Part shown: positions 45,161 to 57,328 of the stretch, in pieces
Layout: each line of letters opens with the position of its first letter
Position numbering within the stretch: the first letter of the stretch is position 1
Source: Enoplolaimus lenunculus
Taxonomy: Eukaryota; Nematoda; Enoplea; Enoplida; Thoracostomopsidae
Length of the DNA: 64,000 bases
Reading direction: 5' to 3'
Assembly (NCBI GenBank): GCA_030248215.1
Contig: JASANG010003185.1
Span: forward strand, 123,081-187,080
Notes under the pieces: model-generated
Told to the model about the DNA's origin: nothing
Database searches by the model: none
Seen by the model: only the letters and a program-made list of their open reading frames with translations
Made by a program: the position numbers and the translations under genes

Positions 45161-48100
45161 AATTACGTAGTTTATATGAAGTTGAATTTGCTAAGTTTAA
45201 CAGTAATCTGTGAAATGTTATCCAGAATTTTTGTTCTATTTTTTCAAGAAATCCCAACAGCTTACAAAATTGATAACGAGTGTCAAACAAACTTGCTAAA
45301 ACATCGCAAAATATACAAACCGACGGCTAATATTAGTCTTAAAACAGCGTTTCGTACCGTTTTTGTCGCAGGACAATAAAGGTGCAAGAGTGCAATCATT
45401 TACGTTGTTCTGACTATTTTTGCTTGGCAGCAGGAATCTGAGGCGGCTGTGGTTCGGGCAAACGGGAAACCGGGACAACTTCAAATTTTCACTGGGACTA
45501 CTGTGCAATGAAACCGCATCGAAGGAAATCCGGAGTAATGGGCAGCCTTGTTTTGAACAAACGGGAAAATGGGACAGCTTCATATTTTCGTTTGGAAAAC
45601 TGAGAAACGGGTCAACTTTGTTTTTTCGCAGGAAAATGGAAATAATTTTTCTTCAGAAAACGAGAAAAAAATTTTCTTGAAAACGAGGAAATGAAAAAGT
45701 TATAATTAAGAAAACCGGGACATCAGCATATTTTGGCAGAGTAACGGGAAATGGTATAGCAATGATTTTTATTGGAATTCATTTTGTCACGGGGGCTACC
45801 GCACCCCAGCACCCTCCGCAATTAAAAGCTCCCTATAATAAGAATGGGGGGATTTGCCGTCCCGCAAACTTCTCGCACTAATCAACCTTATTAGTCAAAC
45901 TCCAAATAATAATAACAATAACAAAATTCAATAACCTTCACATGCAAAACAGGAACAGCAAAGAACAAAAAATACATATTATGGTTACCGATACAATCCA
46001 GTGAAACATACCGGATTTGGCTACCGGAACCGGAATTCCGACTGCAGTCTGATTATGAATGACAGAACGCTTGATCAATAATTGTTTGGAATAGATTTTA
46101 CTAAAATTGCGTTTAGAGAAATGAAAAATTTTGTTTCAAACTCTCCCTCACTTGAATATATTCTATGCCATCTGAGTGCGTTTTTAACCTTTTCTCACAT
46201 GAATATTTGCAATTTCACATGAATGTAATTTCAAGGTGAGATTCGAACCCCAGTCTCACGTTTGGTAGGCGTTTACGATGATCACTTAGCTATAGGAACT
46301 TGACGCTCGAGCCCGAGTAGAATCTCACGTCTTGTGGAGATTTTACACTGCGCATATATGTTATAAATGTTAAACACTGCTCACAGTGTGTGTATTGCTC
46401 GTACATTATTGTATTTAGTTGCTCATAGTATACTCTATGAGCAAAAGGTTTAAACTTAATTCGATCGTAAAATTTTTAAGTGGAAGCCGTTTTATTATCA
46501 TACAGCTATAGAAACTTGACGCTTGAGCTTCAAAAAAGTTATTATTATGATTTTTGCCAAAGGTTCCTGCAATTTTAAGAATGATATTTTTATTTTATAA
46601 AAGTTACGGTATGCAGTGAGTTTTTTCTAATTTTTGGGCATTCAGATTGTTAAAATTAATCAATTCAATATCATCTCTTATCAACTTTGTTCCATATACG
46701 GCTCCGGCCAAAATTGTTGACCTCCAGCTCGAGTTTTTATCTCCTCCAGTTTCGTGGCTCACATGTTTTGTAGATTTTGTGCGACGTAATATAAAGCGAG
46801 CGAGATAAGCACTAGCGTGCAACGGGAGTTAAGCTGAAGAATATATGCCGGAAACCCAATTAGGCAATTAAGATTACGTTTATTTTGCTTATTTTAGCAA
46901 ATATCTGTAGTTATTAAAAACTTTGGATTTAGGCATAGTTTTTTGCAATCATGGCTAAAAAAATTAAAACAAAAAGCACCAAACGATACAACTCCGGATA
47001 TGAAAAATACCGGGATATGTATCCGTAATGAAACGTAACCGGATAAAGTTTGGATGAGCATGAGATTTCACGTAACTTGCCAGCGTAGCTGAAACTTTTC
47101 TGGGGGCAAAAGGATTAAAGATACTGACATGATTTAATTTTAATTCAGTATCCGGCTTCAGTTTCGGTATCCGTAAATTAATATCCGGTCGCACGCTGGC
47201 TCGAAACAATCACCTGGCAGGTCAGGAAACTTCCCTTAGAGCAACAAGTTCAAACAAGAGCTAACGTAAAAAATTGAGGTTCAGGAAGCCAAAAAAACGC
47301 AATATCGAGTTTCGGATATCTGAAATATACGGATACGAAAAAATATCCGACGTCCTTCATCACTATTTTTTAGCCTCCGGCAGAAATTCTATTTGAACAG
47401 GAGATCGATTAGATGGTCTCCGAATATCCGGATTCGAAAAATCTCCAGATATGTATCCGAAAAGAAATGTGATTCTGGATACGCGCCTGATATCTGAAAT
47501 GTTATTGTGCAAAAACTTTTTTGGAATAATTTGCCTTATTTAACCACTGAAGTAGCTGGAGATGACGGAAACAAATTCGGTATCCGAACCTGAGTTAGAA
47601 TATTGAGCTAAATTCTTTGCTATTCAATACATTTTCTAAATTCCTAAACTGTTTTGCAAGATGCTGCAGTGAACCGAATAAGAGGAGGGACTGATATTTA
47701 TCTGGCCTCTCCATAGGTTATCCCCCTTGTTCGGTTACGGACTATTATTTATTTTCAACCAGCCCTGTGCCACCCTTCGTTACTGATATATATCCGATAT
47801 TGCAACTATCCGTTGAATTAAACTTTAATTTGTCTTGTGCCACTGCATGAGCGATAATGCGTTGTTATACTAATAGGAATGTACTTTCAAAACTTAAGTG
47901 CACTTTATAGTTTCGAACTCAAGTTTATTTGGTCGTGGAGTCATTTATACGCTACAATTAGGGATAATTGACATTTATGGACTCTAATTAGGGTTTAGGG
48001 ACTCTATCCGCTTACGGACTCTTATTACGGATACGGAATCCTATTGATTTACACAGATTTTATAACTGTTGAAAATACATTCTTGTTTAACCAGTAGCCC

Positions 48101-49426
48101 ATAATTAAGATCACAAAAAGAGAAAGTATATATTCAAATCTTAAAAAAATAAAATTTACTAAAATCATCAAGGGAGGTTATGAGGAGCCAAATGGGCATT
48201 ACGTTTCGATAGTATACCAAGACTAGAGTGGGTCCTGAAAATTCGGACCAATATTACTTTTAGGAATTTAACCAAAACATGTTCTTAAGTGGAAGCCTAA
48301 TAGCGTAAAAAAACACTTGTTTAAAACAACACTTAAAGTCCCTATTGCGTTTCATTACATTTGCTAGCCCGCCCACCGTCAGAAATTTCTGGTACACCAC
48401 TAAAAGTAACAAGGGCTAGTGTCATCTGAAATTGAGTTGATTTGGTATGTCTCCGTCTGATTTAAAGCAAGTACATAACAAGCAGCCCCTGAAAGGGTCA
48501 GGGAGACGGGGTACGCATGTCCAGTATGCATAGTTCTAGAAAACTAAATATCAAACAGCATGGACTGCCTAGTTATATATTAGATATGCGATTTTGTTAT
48601 TCCGAACTTTTAAGAGACTTGCATGAAAATATATTTAGTGGAAAAATATTGTTCATCCAACCATGCAACCGTAAAAATCCCAACAACGTAGTTAAAACAA
48701 TGTATAACTTCCTAATTTGGCGAACAACTGTCAGGTGTTCCCAAAAAAGTTTATTTCAGGCTTATTGTTAAAGAAGTGCTGTCAAATATTTCTTTACGGT
48801 TGTTAAAGTAGCTGCAGCCAAAAGCACCGGGCGATGAAATGTTTGTAAAGCTTTGAAGAATTTTAGCACCAAAATTGCCTGCACCTCTGACAGAAATTCT
48901 ATCGGGGTGTGAGGCTAACTTTTTGCACCATCAAAGGACGCAGGCAGACATCCGGTCGTCACAGACAGCAGGTCAATTTTCTACATTTTAATTGAACAAT
49001 TATATAAACAAAAATTAAGAAGCAACCTTTACTTAAATCTTCTTCAAAATTCAAAGTTGAATTAGTTATTTTTATAAAAAGTGGCCAATCGTCCGACCGT
49101 TTTTCCCAGAACTGCAATAGAGTAAACTTAAACTAGAAAATTATTTGCGGAGGCTTAAGCTTAGGATTAGTTACAGACACGTCCTTACGCCGAGGTTGAG
49201 GCTTAGCCTTAATGTTAGGAATGCGTTTGCCAAAGCTTGATTGGTAAAGCTGAAATTGAAACTAATCATAACACAACGAAAACCACATAATTCACTACTT
49301 TTTATAAACAAGCTTTCTGTAATTTTTAAACAGTTTTATGCTTAGCAATATCAACAACAATAACGAAAACTAAGAAGTTAATAAGTCTTGTGTTCAGTGA
49401 ACAATTTTGTATGTCGCTAGATCAAT

Positions 49427-52400
49427 TCAGTTTTCATCCGAAGCGTCATCAATTTCGACAGCAGCATAGGAAATTTTTCGGGCGGCCTTGTCAATGCGCA
49501 TCAAATACGTTCGTCCCATAGCATGTTCGATAAGTTCACGCATCCCCACGTTTCCAACCTCCGTTGCTGACTGTACGCCGAATATTACTTTACACGTTTC
49601 GTCAAACGCTAAAATAATACAGATACGCCACAAAATCACGGTTATGTATTATCTAAATCAATATACTATTCAAGCTGCACAACGCCTTAGTTATTTTATG
49701 ACGCCATTAAGGAATTGATACGAAGGAATTCTGACATGCAATAAAATGCTGCTTTTTAAGTAGAAAGTTTTATTAATTTTTTCAATTAAACATTGTCGTT
49801 TAGTAAGCAAAAATACTGTTTAAATACGCTTGTTTAACCTACCAATGAAATTTCCCAGATGTCGTTCGGTTTTGTTTCTTGGCAGTTCCAGCAAACCAAT
49901 GTTGCACCTCATTCCCAACTTCAAACCAAATATTCGAATCCACCGCTGGCATTTTGGATTACTGATGTGTTTGATTGGAGTTGTTCGTTTTACTCCAACC
50001 CATTCGTTTTGAGCGATATGTTTCTTACATTCGGCGCATTGCCTATAATTATTGACACATTCGACTTACGAAATTAGCAAAAGTTTCAACCGAACAAACT
50101 TTAAAACACTCGTACACCTGCGTGCGGCTGTAGACAAAGGTAGTCGATATTGGTTAAACAAACATAAAAGACAACTGCGGTTGAAACCGAAGTCGTGTTA
50201 ATTCTCTGTAGGATACGGATAAATACCTGAAAAGCTCAATATCTGAGCAACTTGTTATAACACACCGGACCATATTATCGCCTCTAGGAATTGCAACCAC
50301 ATCATTAAGCGATTCGCCATCAGGAAATTCCACTTTCAGTAGTCGTTTTGGACACTCCGTTATAAAAATAAAGCTGTTGTAATTCGACGAAACAAAACGA
50401 TCCTTTAGGAACAGTTTTTTTGTCGCATTGTAAACTGAAAAACAATGCCAAACCCAAAATAACTTTTATACATCTACTAGCTTTTAGTGGTTGTACTGTA
50501 CTAGGTATATAATTAAACCTAAATAGTTCAATACATATGAAATTTATTCATTAAAAATGGTTTCTTCAGCAAACCTTTCGCCCACTTCACTTAGATCAAG
50601 AGCTGCCCATGGAAATATATTTCAACAAAGCTAAACCTAATAACCTTAGAAATTTTATAACGTACGATTTTACAATTACGTTATTCCGCTGTCCGATAAA
50701 GATTGAATTCCATATAGACATTTATATTTGAGATCAGTACACTATTTTACACATATCAGATGTCCTGCTACCCCTGTCCCAAGATACCTCAAGTGCAATA
50801 TATTTAAAACATTCAGATGTTATTTACGTTTGTAACTTAACATTATGGCTCGTATTTACCTCCAATCCATTCCCCAACATCTGGGACTAATTGTATTAGT
50901 TCTGACCACACTTTGAACGTGTATGTTGTCCCGTTGGGAGTTTCCCGCAATTTCACCTAAATGCAATCAATATATCGACATAGAGCTACCGTTATATAAC
51001 TGTATTTTAACCTAGGCTAAACAAATAATACATAATCTTGAAGTTCAATTATGTACATTATTAGAACGTGCGAATTTAACAATAAAAATGGCAATTGCGA
51101 CTCATTGGGCAACAGGCACAGAAGCTAATAAAATCAATCAAACCACTATTTTATGAAGTATCAAAATTTGATAACACGTGATGATAAGCATGCTTGTATA
51201 GCATACCTTTCAGCACCGTAGGATTACTGGCGTGACAGGAGACACAACTCTCCTGAACCAGTGCCCACCCTTGAGGAACCACCGTTACTGTAGTAAAGTA
51301 CAGTTGAATTTAGAACCTGTAAACATGCGTTTCCGTAGTCTTTCCAGAAGTTTGAGGATGTATGTAGTAGGGTTCCAACGGAATTACGATTCCGGCTAAA
51401 ATTCTGATGAAATTTGGGTTCCGATTCCGATTCCGACTGAGTGCTTTGTCAAAAAATTTTCAATTTTTAATTCCTAAGAAGAACTTTGAAGACTGAATAC
51501 CGACTTAGGTTTTTAACTGTAAAAAACGAGCAAGCCCCAACCAGGTCCGTACACGTGTCCCAACAGCAATTGCACCGTACAGTAGCGCTCCGGACCACTC
51601 GGCTATTCGGTGCTGCTTGTGCTCTAATGTTCGGAGTATTTGTAACAATATACATTTTGATATACATACGTAACAATAACAGTATATATAGCTACGAAGA
51701 GTGTGCAATAATTTAAGATGTTACAAGCGCGGTTCAAGGCCCATGTAAAGATTAGTTAGAGGCGGATCATTTTTCTGCGGGTATGCAAAAGACCAAGCTT
51801 GAGCTTTAGACTAATTGTTTTGCTTTGGTTAGGCTTAGGTATAAGCTCATTCCTACGCTTAATTAAGGGTCTTTTAGGAGTCTTCCCGTGAGTTTCGAGG
51901 AAAGATATCTGTGGTTATTTCCCTTTGTGTACACCACTGCATTGGATTTTGACCTTTTTAGGGTTGATACACATCCTACTTAGAGGTATATGTTTATTAC
52001 TGTTTATTTACAGTCTGCCGTTCCACTTGTCTTACTATGTATTGCAGGCGACGAACATTACTTAAACACACTGTTCGGAGCTGTTACGATCGTATATCAC
52101 AATGTATATTGTTATTGTTACGCATGTATATCACAATGTATATTGTTACACATACTCAGAACATTAAAGCAGAAATGGCACGGAATAGCCGAGTGGTCCA
52201 AAGCGCTACTGTACGGTGCAATTGCTCTTGGGTTACGTGTTCGGACCTGGTTGGGTCTTGCTTGTTTTTCACAGTTAAAAACCTAAGCCGATATTCAGTC
52301 TTCAAAGTTCTTTTTAGGAATTAAATTTTTTTGACTTTCTTGAAAACTTTCATTTTAAGCGTATAGCCATACATGTACGCATTTCGGCAGAGGTACGGAT

Positions 52401-54115
52401 TTTGAACCCCTTATGAACATGTCAGTGATAGATAATTCCTGTTACCTTCTTGTGCGTATTTGCACTATAACTTCAAGGGCTATAATTTTTGATCCCGTTG
52501 GTAATACAGCCATAAAAGAGGTACCGTTGAACTCAGCTCGTCGAGATCTATAGAATAGGCTATTTTTTGTTAAATTCCTAGGGGGTCCAGATTCCGTACC
52601 TCCGCCCTAGAAACAATACTATCAAACCAGGATATTCCTTCCGCTAGCGTAAGGCTCGCAGCTCGGTATCTCGTATTTCTACCAAACAAAACACTAGCAC
52701 AGTCTTTTAAATCACTTATTTTGCCGTTTACCTACATTACTGTCGTTTATTATAATCAACATTTTTCAGTATATACCTTAGCGTTGTACAGTAACATATC
52801 AACACTTGTAAACATTATATTTTGCAAATGTGAATTGGGAATAGGGCTGCCCGGTCTGCTGACCGTAATCCTCCGTAACCGCACCTGTGGTTGCTGATTC
52901 CCGTGTCTAGGTAGTTAGGAAGCATAGGCCGGCCGGCCTAAGACCAGTAAAACCAACGGAGCTTCGAAATTCGAACCGCGGTGCAGGTGCACCCTTTTAA
53001 TCTTTTCCTAATTAATTTCTAAACTTCATTCGTTGCAATGCATACTTACGGGTAGCATCTGACGCTCGTTTCCACGAACCAGTATTATCTCGGGTTTGCC
53101 TTTAGCCATGATTTTTGCTTTGAAAGTCATTGTTTCATTTGGTTTGAAAGCACCATCTAATTCGCCCAACGATGCGAACGATATTTGCCACGCTATACCT
53201 TCATGACAGGGTGTGACGGTTGCCTGAATTTTTATTTACAACATTATAAATTGTAACTATATATCAGGGGCAAGTACTATACATCTGACATGGAATCCCG
53301 TAACGTTTGAATGCTCCTGTAGTTTTTACAAAACTATATTTCATTTCTTAGTCAAACCAAAGGTAGCACTGAGAACATTTCAACGGTAAACAAACCTGAC
53401 TCTCATTTCGCAGACGCTGGGAACATAAGGAAAAGTCTATTTTTATACGAATTTTTAAACTTTTTATGAAAAAACTTGATTTCGGTGCGCTAAATTCAGC
53501 GGTACCATTTTAATGCAGCACGGGCCGCGGTTCAAAAATTATGGCCCTTTAAACTTCATTTTTGACTGTATAAACATGTACTTCGAGGGTGCATTAACGG
53601 ACACTAATCAAATTTATGAGAGACGAATACAGGACGATTTACAATGAAAAATACGCAATTTCAATCTTTGTAGAAAGCCACAATACAAAATGTATCGATT
53701 TAAATCAAACACAGTTAAAGCCCTTAATCTACTTACATACGATAAAATTTACACAGGAAACTGCACTTACGTCGCTGTTTATCACCATCTCAAAATCCTG
53801 TTCGGCTGGCAAACCGCTGGTTAAAAATGGTTCCCGCATTACAAGACCGTAAATCTCAAAATCACCGCCAACATTCAAGACTGGATACATATCTGGTTCG
53901 TAACAAACCATTCTGACGGCAACAGCATGGCTCGCAGTTAACACAGTAAATATATGACCACCTTTTGACGTATCTCTCACTGGTGATTTGGCAACGACGT
54001 GAAATTGCACACCCAGCAGAATTGTATTACCAACTCTAGGTGTTGTCCACGATAACTGATGCAAATACACGCGATCTGAAAATCGTTCAACAAATAACAA
54101 CTCAACAATAACTGT
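49427..54115 (-). CDS. Helitron-associated RPA70-like single-strand DNA-binding protein, 6 exons
   Basis: Exons 54115-53771, 53223-53050, 50956-50860, 50434-50227, 50042-49843 and 49608-49427 (TGA) join without a phase conflict to about 400 residues. The order of folds matches RPA70 DNA-binding domains A, B and C. DBD-A: YLHQLSWTTPRVGNTILLGV and GGDFEIYGLVMREP. The A/B hinge is DFEMVINSD then ATVTPC, parallel to the DYEM...PC hinge of RPA70. DBD-B: TYTFKVWSELIQ. A CAEC knuckle leads into DBD-C. The N-terminal protein-interaction domain is absent. RPA coats single-stranded DNA during replication; Helitrons of plants and some animals are known to carry such genes. Its open frame follows the helicase in the same frame after one TAA, with no ATG near its start, so it may be made as a fusion or from a spliced upstream start. 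Confidence 0.85.
51480..51715 (-). mobile_element. tRNA-derived SINE, copy A
   Basis: On the minus strand it carries an A-box-like region derived from GAATAGCCGAGTGGTCC and a degenerate B box (GTTACGTGTTCGGACC family). The flank TTGTTACAAATAC...TATATTG is AT-rich. It is the inverted partner of 52085-52322, about 370 bp away, in the same RPA intron. Confidence 0.7.
52085..52322 (+). mobile_element. tRNA-derived SINE, copy B
   Basis: GAATAGCCGAGTGGTCCAAA is a good leucine/serine-type tRNA A box, and GTGTTCGGACC is a weak B box. The tail reads AACCTAAGCCGATATTCAGT. It matches copy A over more than 200 bp in reverse orientation. Confidence 0.72.
52386..52616. mobile_element. MITE in the RPA intron
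   Basis: GGCAGAGGTACGGATTTTGA at the left and TCCAGATTCCGTACCTCCGC at the right are inverted over about 25 bp. No coding capacity. Confidence 0.7.
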
Positions 54116-56451
54116 TTAGCTACTAACATAACGCTTCGCAACTAACCGAGCAATTTCTTCATGTACTTTTGCATCTGTTTTTAACTTTGATAGATCGAAT
54201 ACAAATAACGATAATCCCTCAAGCGATTTCAACCTAGACAGCGCTACGTACATTTGCCCAGGAGCAAAAATTTTGCTACCAAGATCAATTACCGCTTTAC
54301 TTAATGTTTGACCCTGTGACTTATGTATGGTGATCGCCCATGCAAGTGATAATGGAAACTGAGTTCTATTTACTTCAACATTAAATTTGCCATAAAACTT
54401 GGAGTTCACTCTTGGTATAGGAACGCTACCGCTACTTTCATAACCAGGCAAAATATTTCCCACGTGTTTGTTATCAAACCTGACCATTATTATATCAGGC
54501 GTGTCTGTTTCTGGATTGAACTTAATTTCTGAAACAACACCAAATTGCCCGTTCACCAAACCTAACGCGACATTGAGGTTCCTGGTCAGTATTACCCTAC
54601 TACCCACCGATAGACAAATTTTTTGACTTAATCCACCGCATTTTCTTTCATCTTCAGATATTATTGGACAAGTTATTCTTTCTCTGTAATTTATTATTTT
54701 GTCTACCGCTTTACAAATTATACAATCATCTGATAAACGTTTTTGTTGCTTAGTATTAAATTCTGCACATTGAGCATTAGTTGGAAAAAGCCTGATAGCG
54801 TCGTTGAAACTATCATCTAAATCGTGAACACCAATTCTATTTTCAAGTACAGTTATGTCATCAAGTGTTAGACAGCCCAATCGCACACGATTAAGCAAAC
54901 TATAGAAATTTACATTTTCGGCCTGTCTATGGTTCACATCCAAAAACACTGGTATAACCGTATCTCTCCACAAGTGCACTGGCCTTTCGTTTCTAGTAAA
55001 CAACCAAGATCCAGACACAGGTCTTAATTGAAAAAAATCTCCAACAAAAACTGTGTTAACTCCCCCAAATTTTGCGGGGCAAGCAAATATTTCTTGCAGT
55101 CGCAAGTGAATGCATTCCAACAAAAACAATGATAGCATACTGCATTCATCTATAATCAGCGTCTCCATGCACGCTAACTGTTCTCGTTTAATTTTCAGTC
55201 TGACAGAAGTTAATGGTACGTACTTTCCATCGTTTATTCCTGAATGTTTGATTGGCAAGTTGAGTAAGCTGTGTATAGTAACACCCCTTACTCCGTCACT
55301 CGCAACACCTGTGGTAGCGGTAACAAAAACACTGTTTTTATTTGTAAGACGCATTAAGTATTCTTTCAAGATACGTATCAAATATGTCTTTCCGACACCA
55401 GCCCCTCCCGTGACAAAAATGTTAACATTGTTAGTTTTATTTTTATAGTACTCCGTGAATAAATTTATAACATTTCTCTGCTTGGGATCAAGCTTTGACA
55501 TTCCATCAAAATATTCACAATCTGACATTTCGTATAAACAAATATTTTCACCATGTATAAATTCATTTTCATCTGTTATTACATTTGCCTCATCACAACC
55601 GTCATCGGAATCAAAACGTGCTTGCTCATTTGGACTCAGTTCAAAAACACCATATTCAAATTTTTCATAACTCTTTTTGTTCTGGTCACCGTAGTCATCT
55701 GGTAAATGAGATAATAAATCATGGATTTTAGAAATGTTTTTTTCCTCAATATCGCGCACTACTTGTAAAGCATATTGAAAATCACAATCGCCTTTTTCAA
55801 AAACATTATAAATTTCGCTCAAATTTTTAAAATTATGAAAGAAAGCTTCTTCATACGAACGAAACGAACCAATTAATTCGTTTTCTTTTCGCCAAGGCAA
55901 ATATAAAAACAGCTTGGAAAAGAAAAAACTTTCTTTATCATATGAAAGTTTTGGCGTAACTAAACTCTTTTGTTTCCGAAGTGGTTTCACAAATTTGGAC
56001 AATCTTCCCATTTCAAAACAATGGTTATCTCTTTTTGGAACAATTTTGTACTTAGTAGCAAATTCTGCTAAGCACATTTGCTCGAACTCAACGCAATATG
56101 GTCTGTGCTGGTAATAGTCTGCAATGTTAGGAACAAAAACATCGCAACTATGATCTTGAAGCTGTTGTCTCTCTTTAAATGGCTTCAATAATCTCCGCCT
56201 ACTATTTTGCGGTAGTGCATTAACGAATATGCTATCGCGCGATGATTCCACATAAGGCAAACTAAGCAAGCGCCATGCAGCTTCTTGACTGCTAACTTGT
56301 CTTTTAGAGAGCATTACTGATCCAATTTTGAAAAGTTTCCTTCTTTGAGAACTTTGAGGTGGCAAACTATTCAATGCATCCTTAATTGCTGGTTTTAAAC
56401 CACTTGGTTCTGATTTACATAAGTAAGCGCAAACATACAGCATAAAACCAT
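54116..56451 (-). CDS. Helitron RepHel, helicase part with the Rep tyrosine motif
   Basis: The open frame encodes 775 residues from the Met at 56443. Its first residues (LYVCAYLCK) are the YxxxYxxK motif that supplies the catalytic tyrosines of Helitron Rep. A Helitron linker follows (RQVSSQEAAWRLL). Then comes a Pif1-type superfamily 1 helicase: GGAGVGKT (346-353, Walker A), IDECSM (431-436, Walker B), GDFFQLRPV (468-476), and near the C-terminus TIHKSQGQTL and MYVALSRLKS. The family nicks single-stranded DNA and unwinds it for rolling-circle transposition. The frame is intact throughout. The rest of the Rep domain lies at 57329-59068 beyond a foreign insertion. Confidence 0.93.
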
Positions 56452-57328
56452 GTGTGTATCTTGGTAGCGACGGGTCTTGGTTTGGTGGCCATCGTTTTTG
56501 TCGTAAGTGTGCTTTTCAGTTTTGAGTTTTGCGTTGGTGTTGGAGTAAGGGGGTATAAGAAGGTGAGTTGTTTCAATTAGAATAGTCCGGTGGCTTAGGT
56601 GGAGGAATACGGCATTACGGTTTTATTGGTGTTGCGCAGGGCGCAGGATCTACCAGTATTGATACTGGTGTTATGTGCTAGAAGGGAACTTGGGGTATTA
56701 CCGGAGACCTGGGAAAAGTAGTCTAGTAAATCTAACGGGGTTAGTTTATTATTCTACAACGGTTGGGCCAAATCTAAGGGGTTAGATTGGTCGGAAATTT
56801 GGTGTACTTAACGGGGTTAGAGTACACGGTTTAACGGGGTGTAATTCTAAGGGGTTAGGTTGCACGGATTCTGGAAAAACGGCAAAAGTATTGGGTACGG
56901 TAAAGCCAGTGGCTGGATTAAATCAGATTCAGACGTCGGCTTTAGGATTCCGGCTCGGGTTCCGTTTTGCTACCTGTGTTTGCTGGCCTTTTTTGGGTAT
57001 TTTGTGTCTTACGGCTCGGGTTACGTTTTGCTACTGTGTTTGCTGGCCTTTTTTGGGTATTTTGTGTCCCCGGTCGCGGGTACCAGTTAAATTGATACCT
57101 GTTTTGCTGCCTTAATTTTGGGTTTTTGTGTCCCCGGTCGCGGGTCCGTTATTGCTACCTGTGTTTGCTGCCTTTTGGGTATTTTGTGTGTCTAGGGTTG
57201 CGGGTTGGGTTTATAAACATTTACCGGCCGCGTTTTACTAAATCAGAGCGAATAGCATACATCGAGGAAAGAACTATACAGGCGATACAGGATACAGGCT
57301 TAAGTCTAAATCACGAACTTCTCACAAG
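56452..57328. mobile_element. 877-bp insertion splitting the Helitron Rep domain
   Basis: The insertion lies between two copies of ACCAT (56447-56451 and 57329-57333). The two ACCAT copies are 882 bp apart, a multiple of three, and fall in the same codon phase of the two Helitron frames, so the short repeat is best read as a target duplication. Inside are TAACGGGGTT/CTAAGGGGTT repeats on the left and three to four imperfect repeats of TTGCTGGCCTTTTTTGGGTA and related DNA at 56960-57190. The termini GTGTGTATCTTGG and CTTCTCACAAG show at best weak inverted similarity. No coding capacity. Family unknown. Confidence 0.8.

Larger units (their letters stand above)
41940..49426. other. Repeat-rich spacer before the Helitron
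   Basis: No gene can be supported. Listed elements: T1 copies at 42635 and 44936 and a 25-bp minisatellite at 43069. Also seen: a tRNA-like relic on the minus strand near 46230-46320 (B-box-like GGGGTTCGAATCTC); CCGGATA hAT-like pieces at 46975-47200; a GTGACCC-family relic at 47665-48060; and a T2 relic at 48240-48420. The 42033-42209 frame has compositional hints of coding but no acceptor. The 3' end of the Helitron should lie near the right border of this stretch, but I could not identify it. Confidence 0.5.

Noticed and set aside
46230-46320. tRNA gene on the minus strand
   Set aside because: Only the B-box region is convincing; the acceptor and D arms do not pair.
54110-54125. A very short intron joining RepHel to RPA
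   Set aside because: Candidate GT...AG pairs around the TAA are too short or break the frame.
56452-57328. The gap in RepHel as a spliceosomal intron
   Set aside because: A good donor (GTGAGAAG) exists, but no AG acceptor near the right place keeps the helicase frame, whereas a 5-bp direct repeat fits an insertion exactly.
56452-57328. The same insert as a solo LTR
   Set aside because: A 5-bp duplication would suit an LTR, but the termini do not give TG...CA flush with the duplicated bases, and there are no LTR signals.
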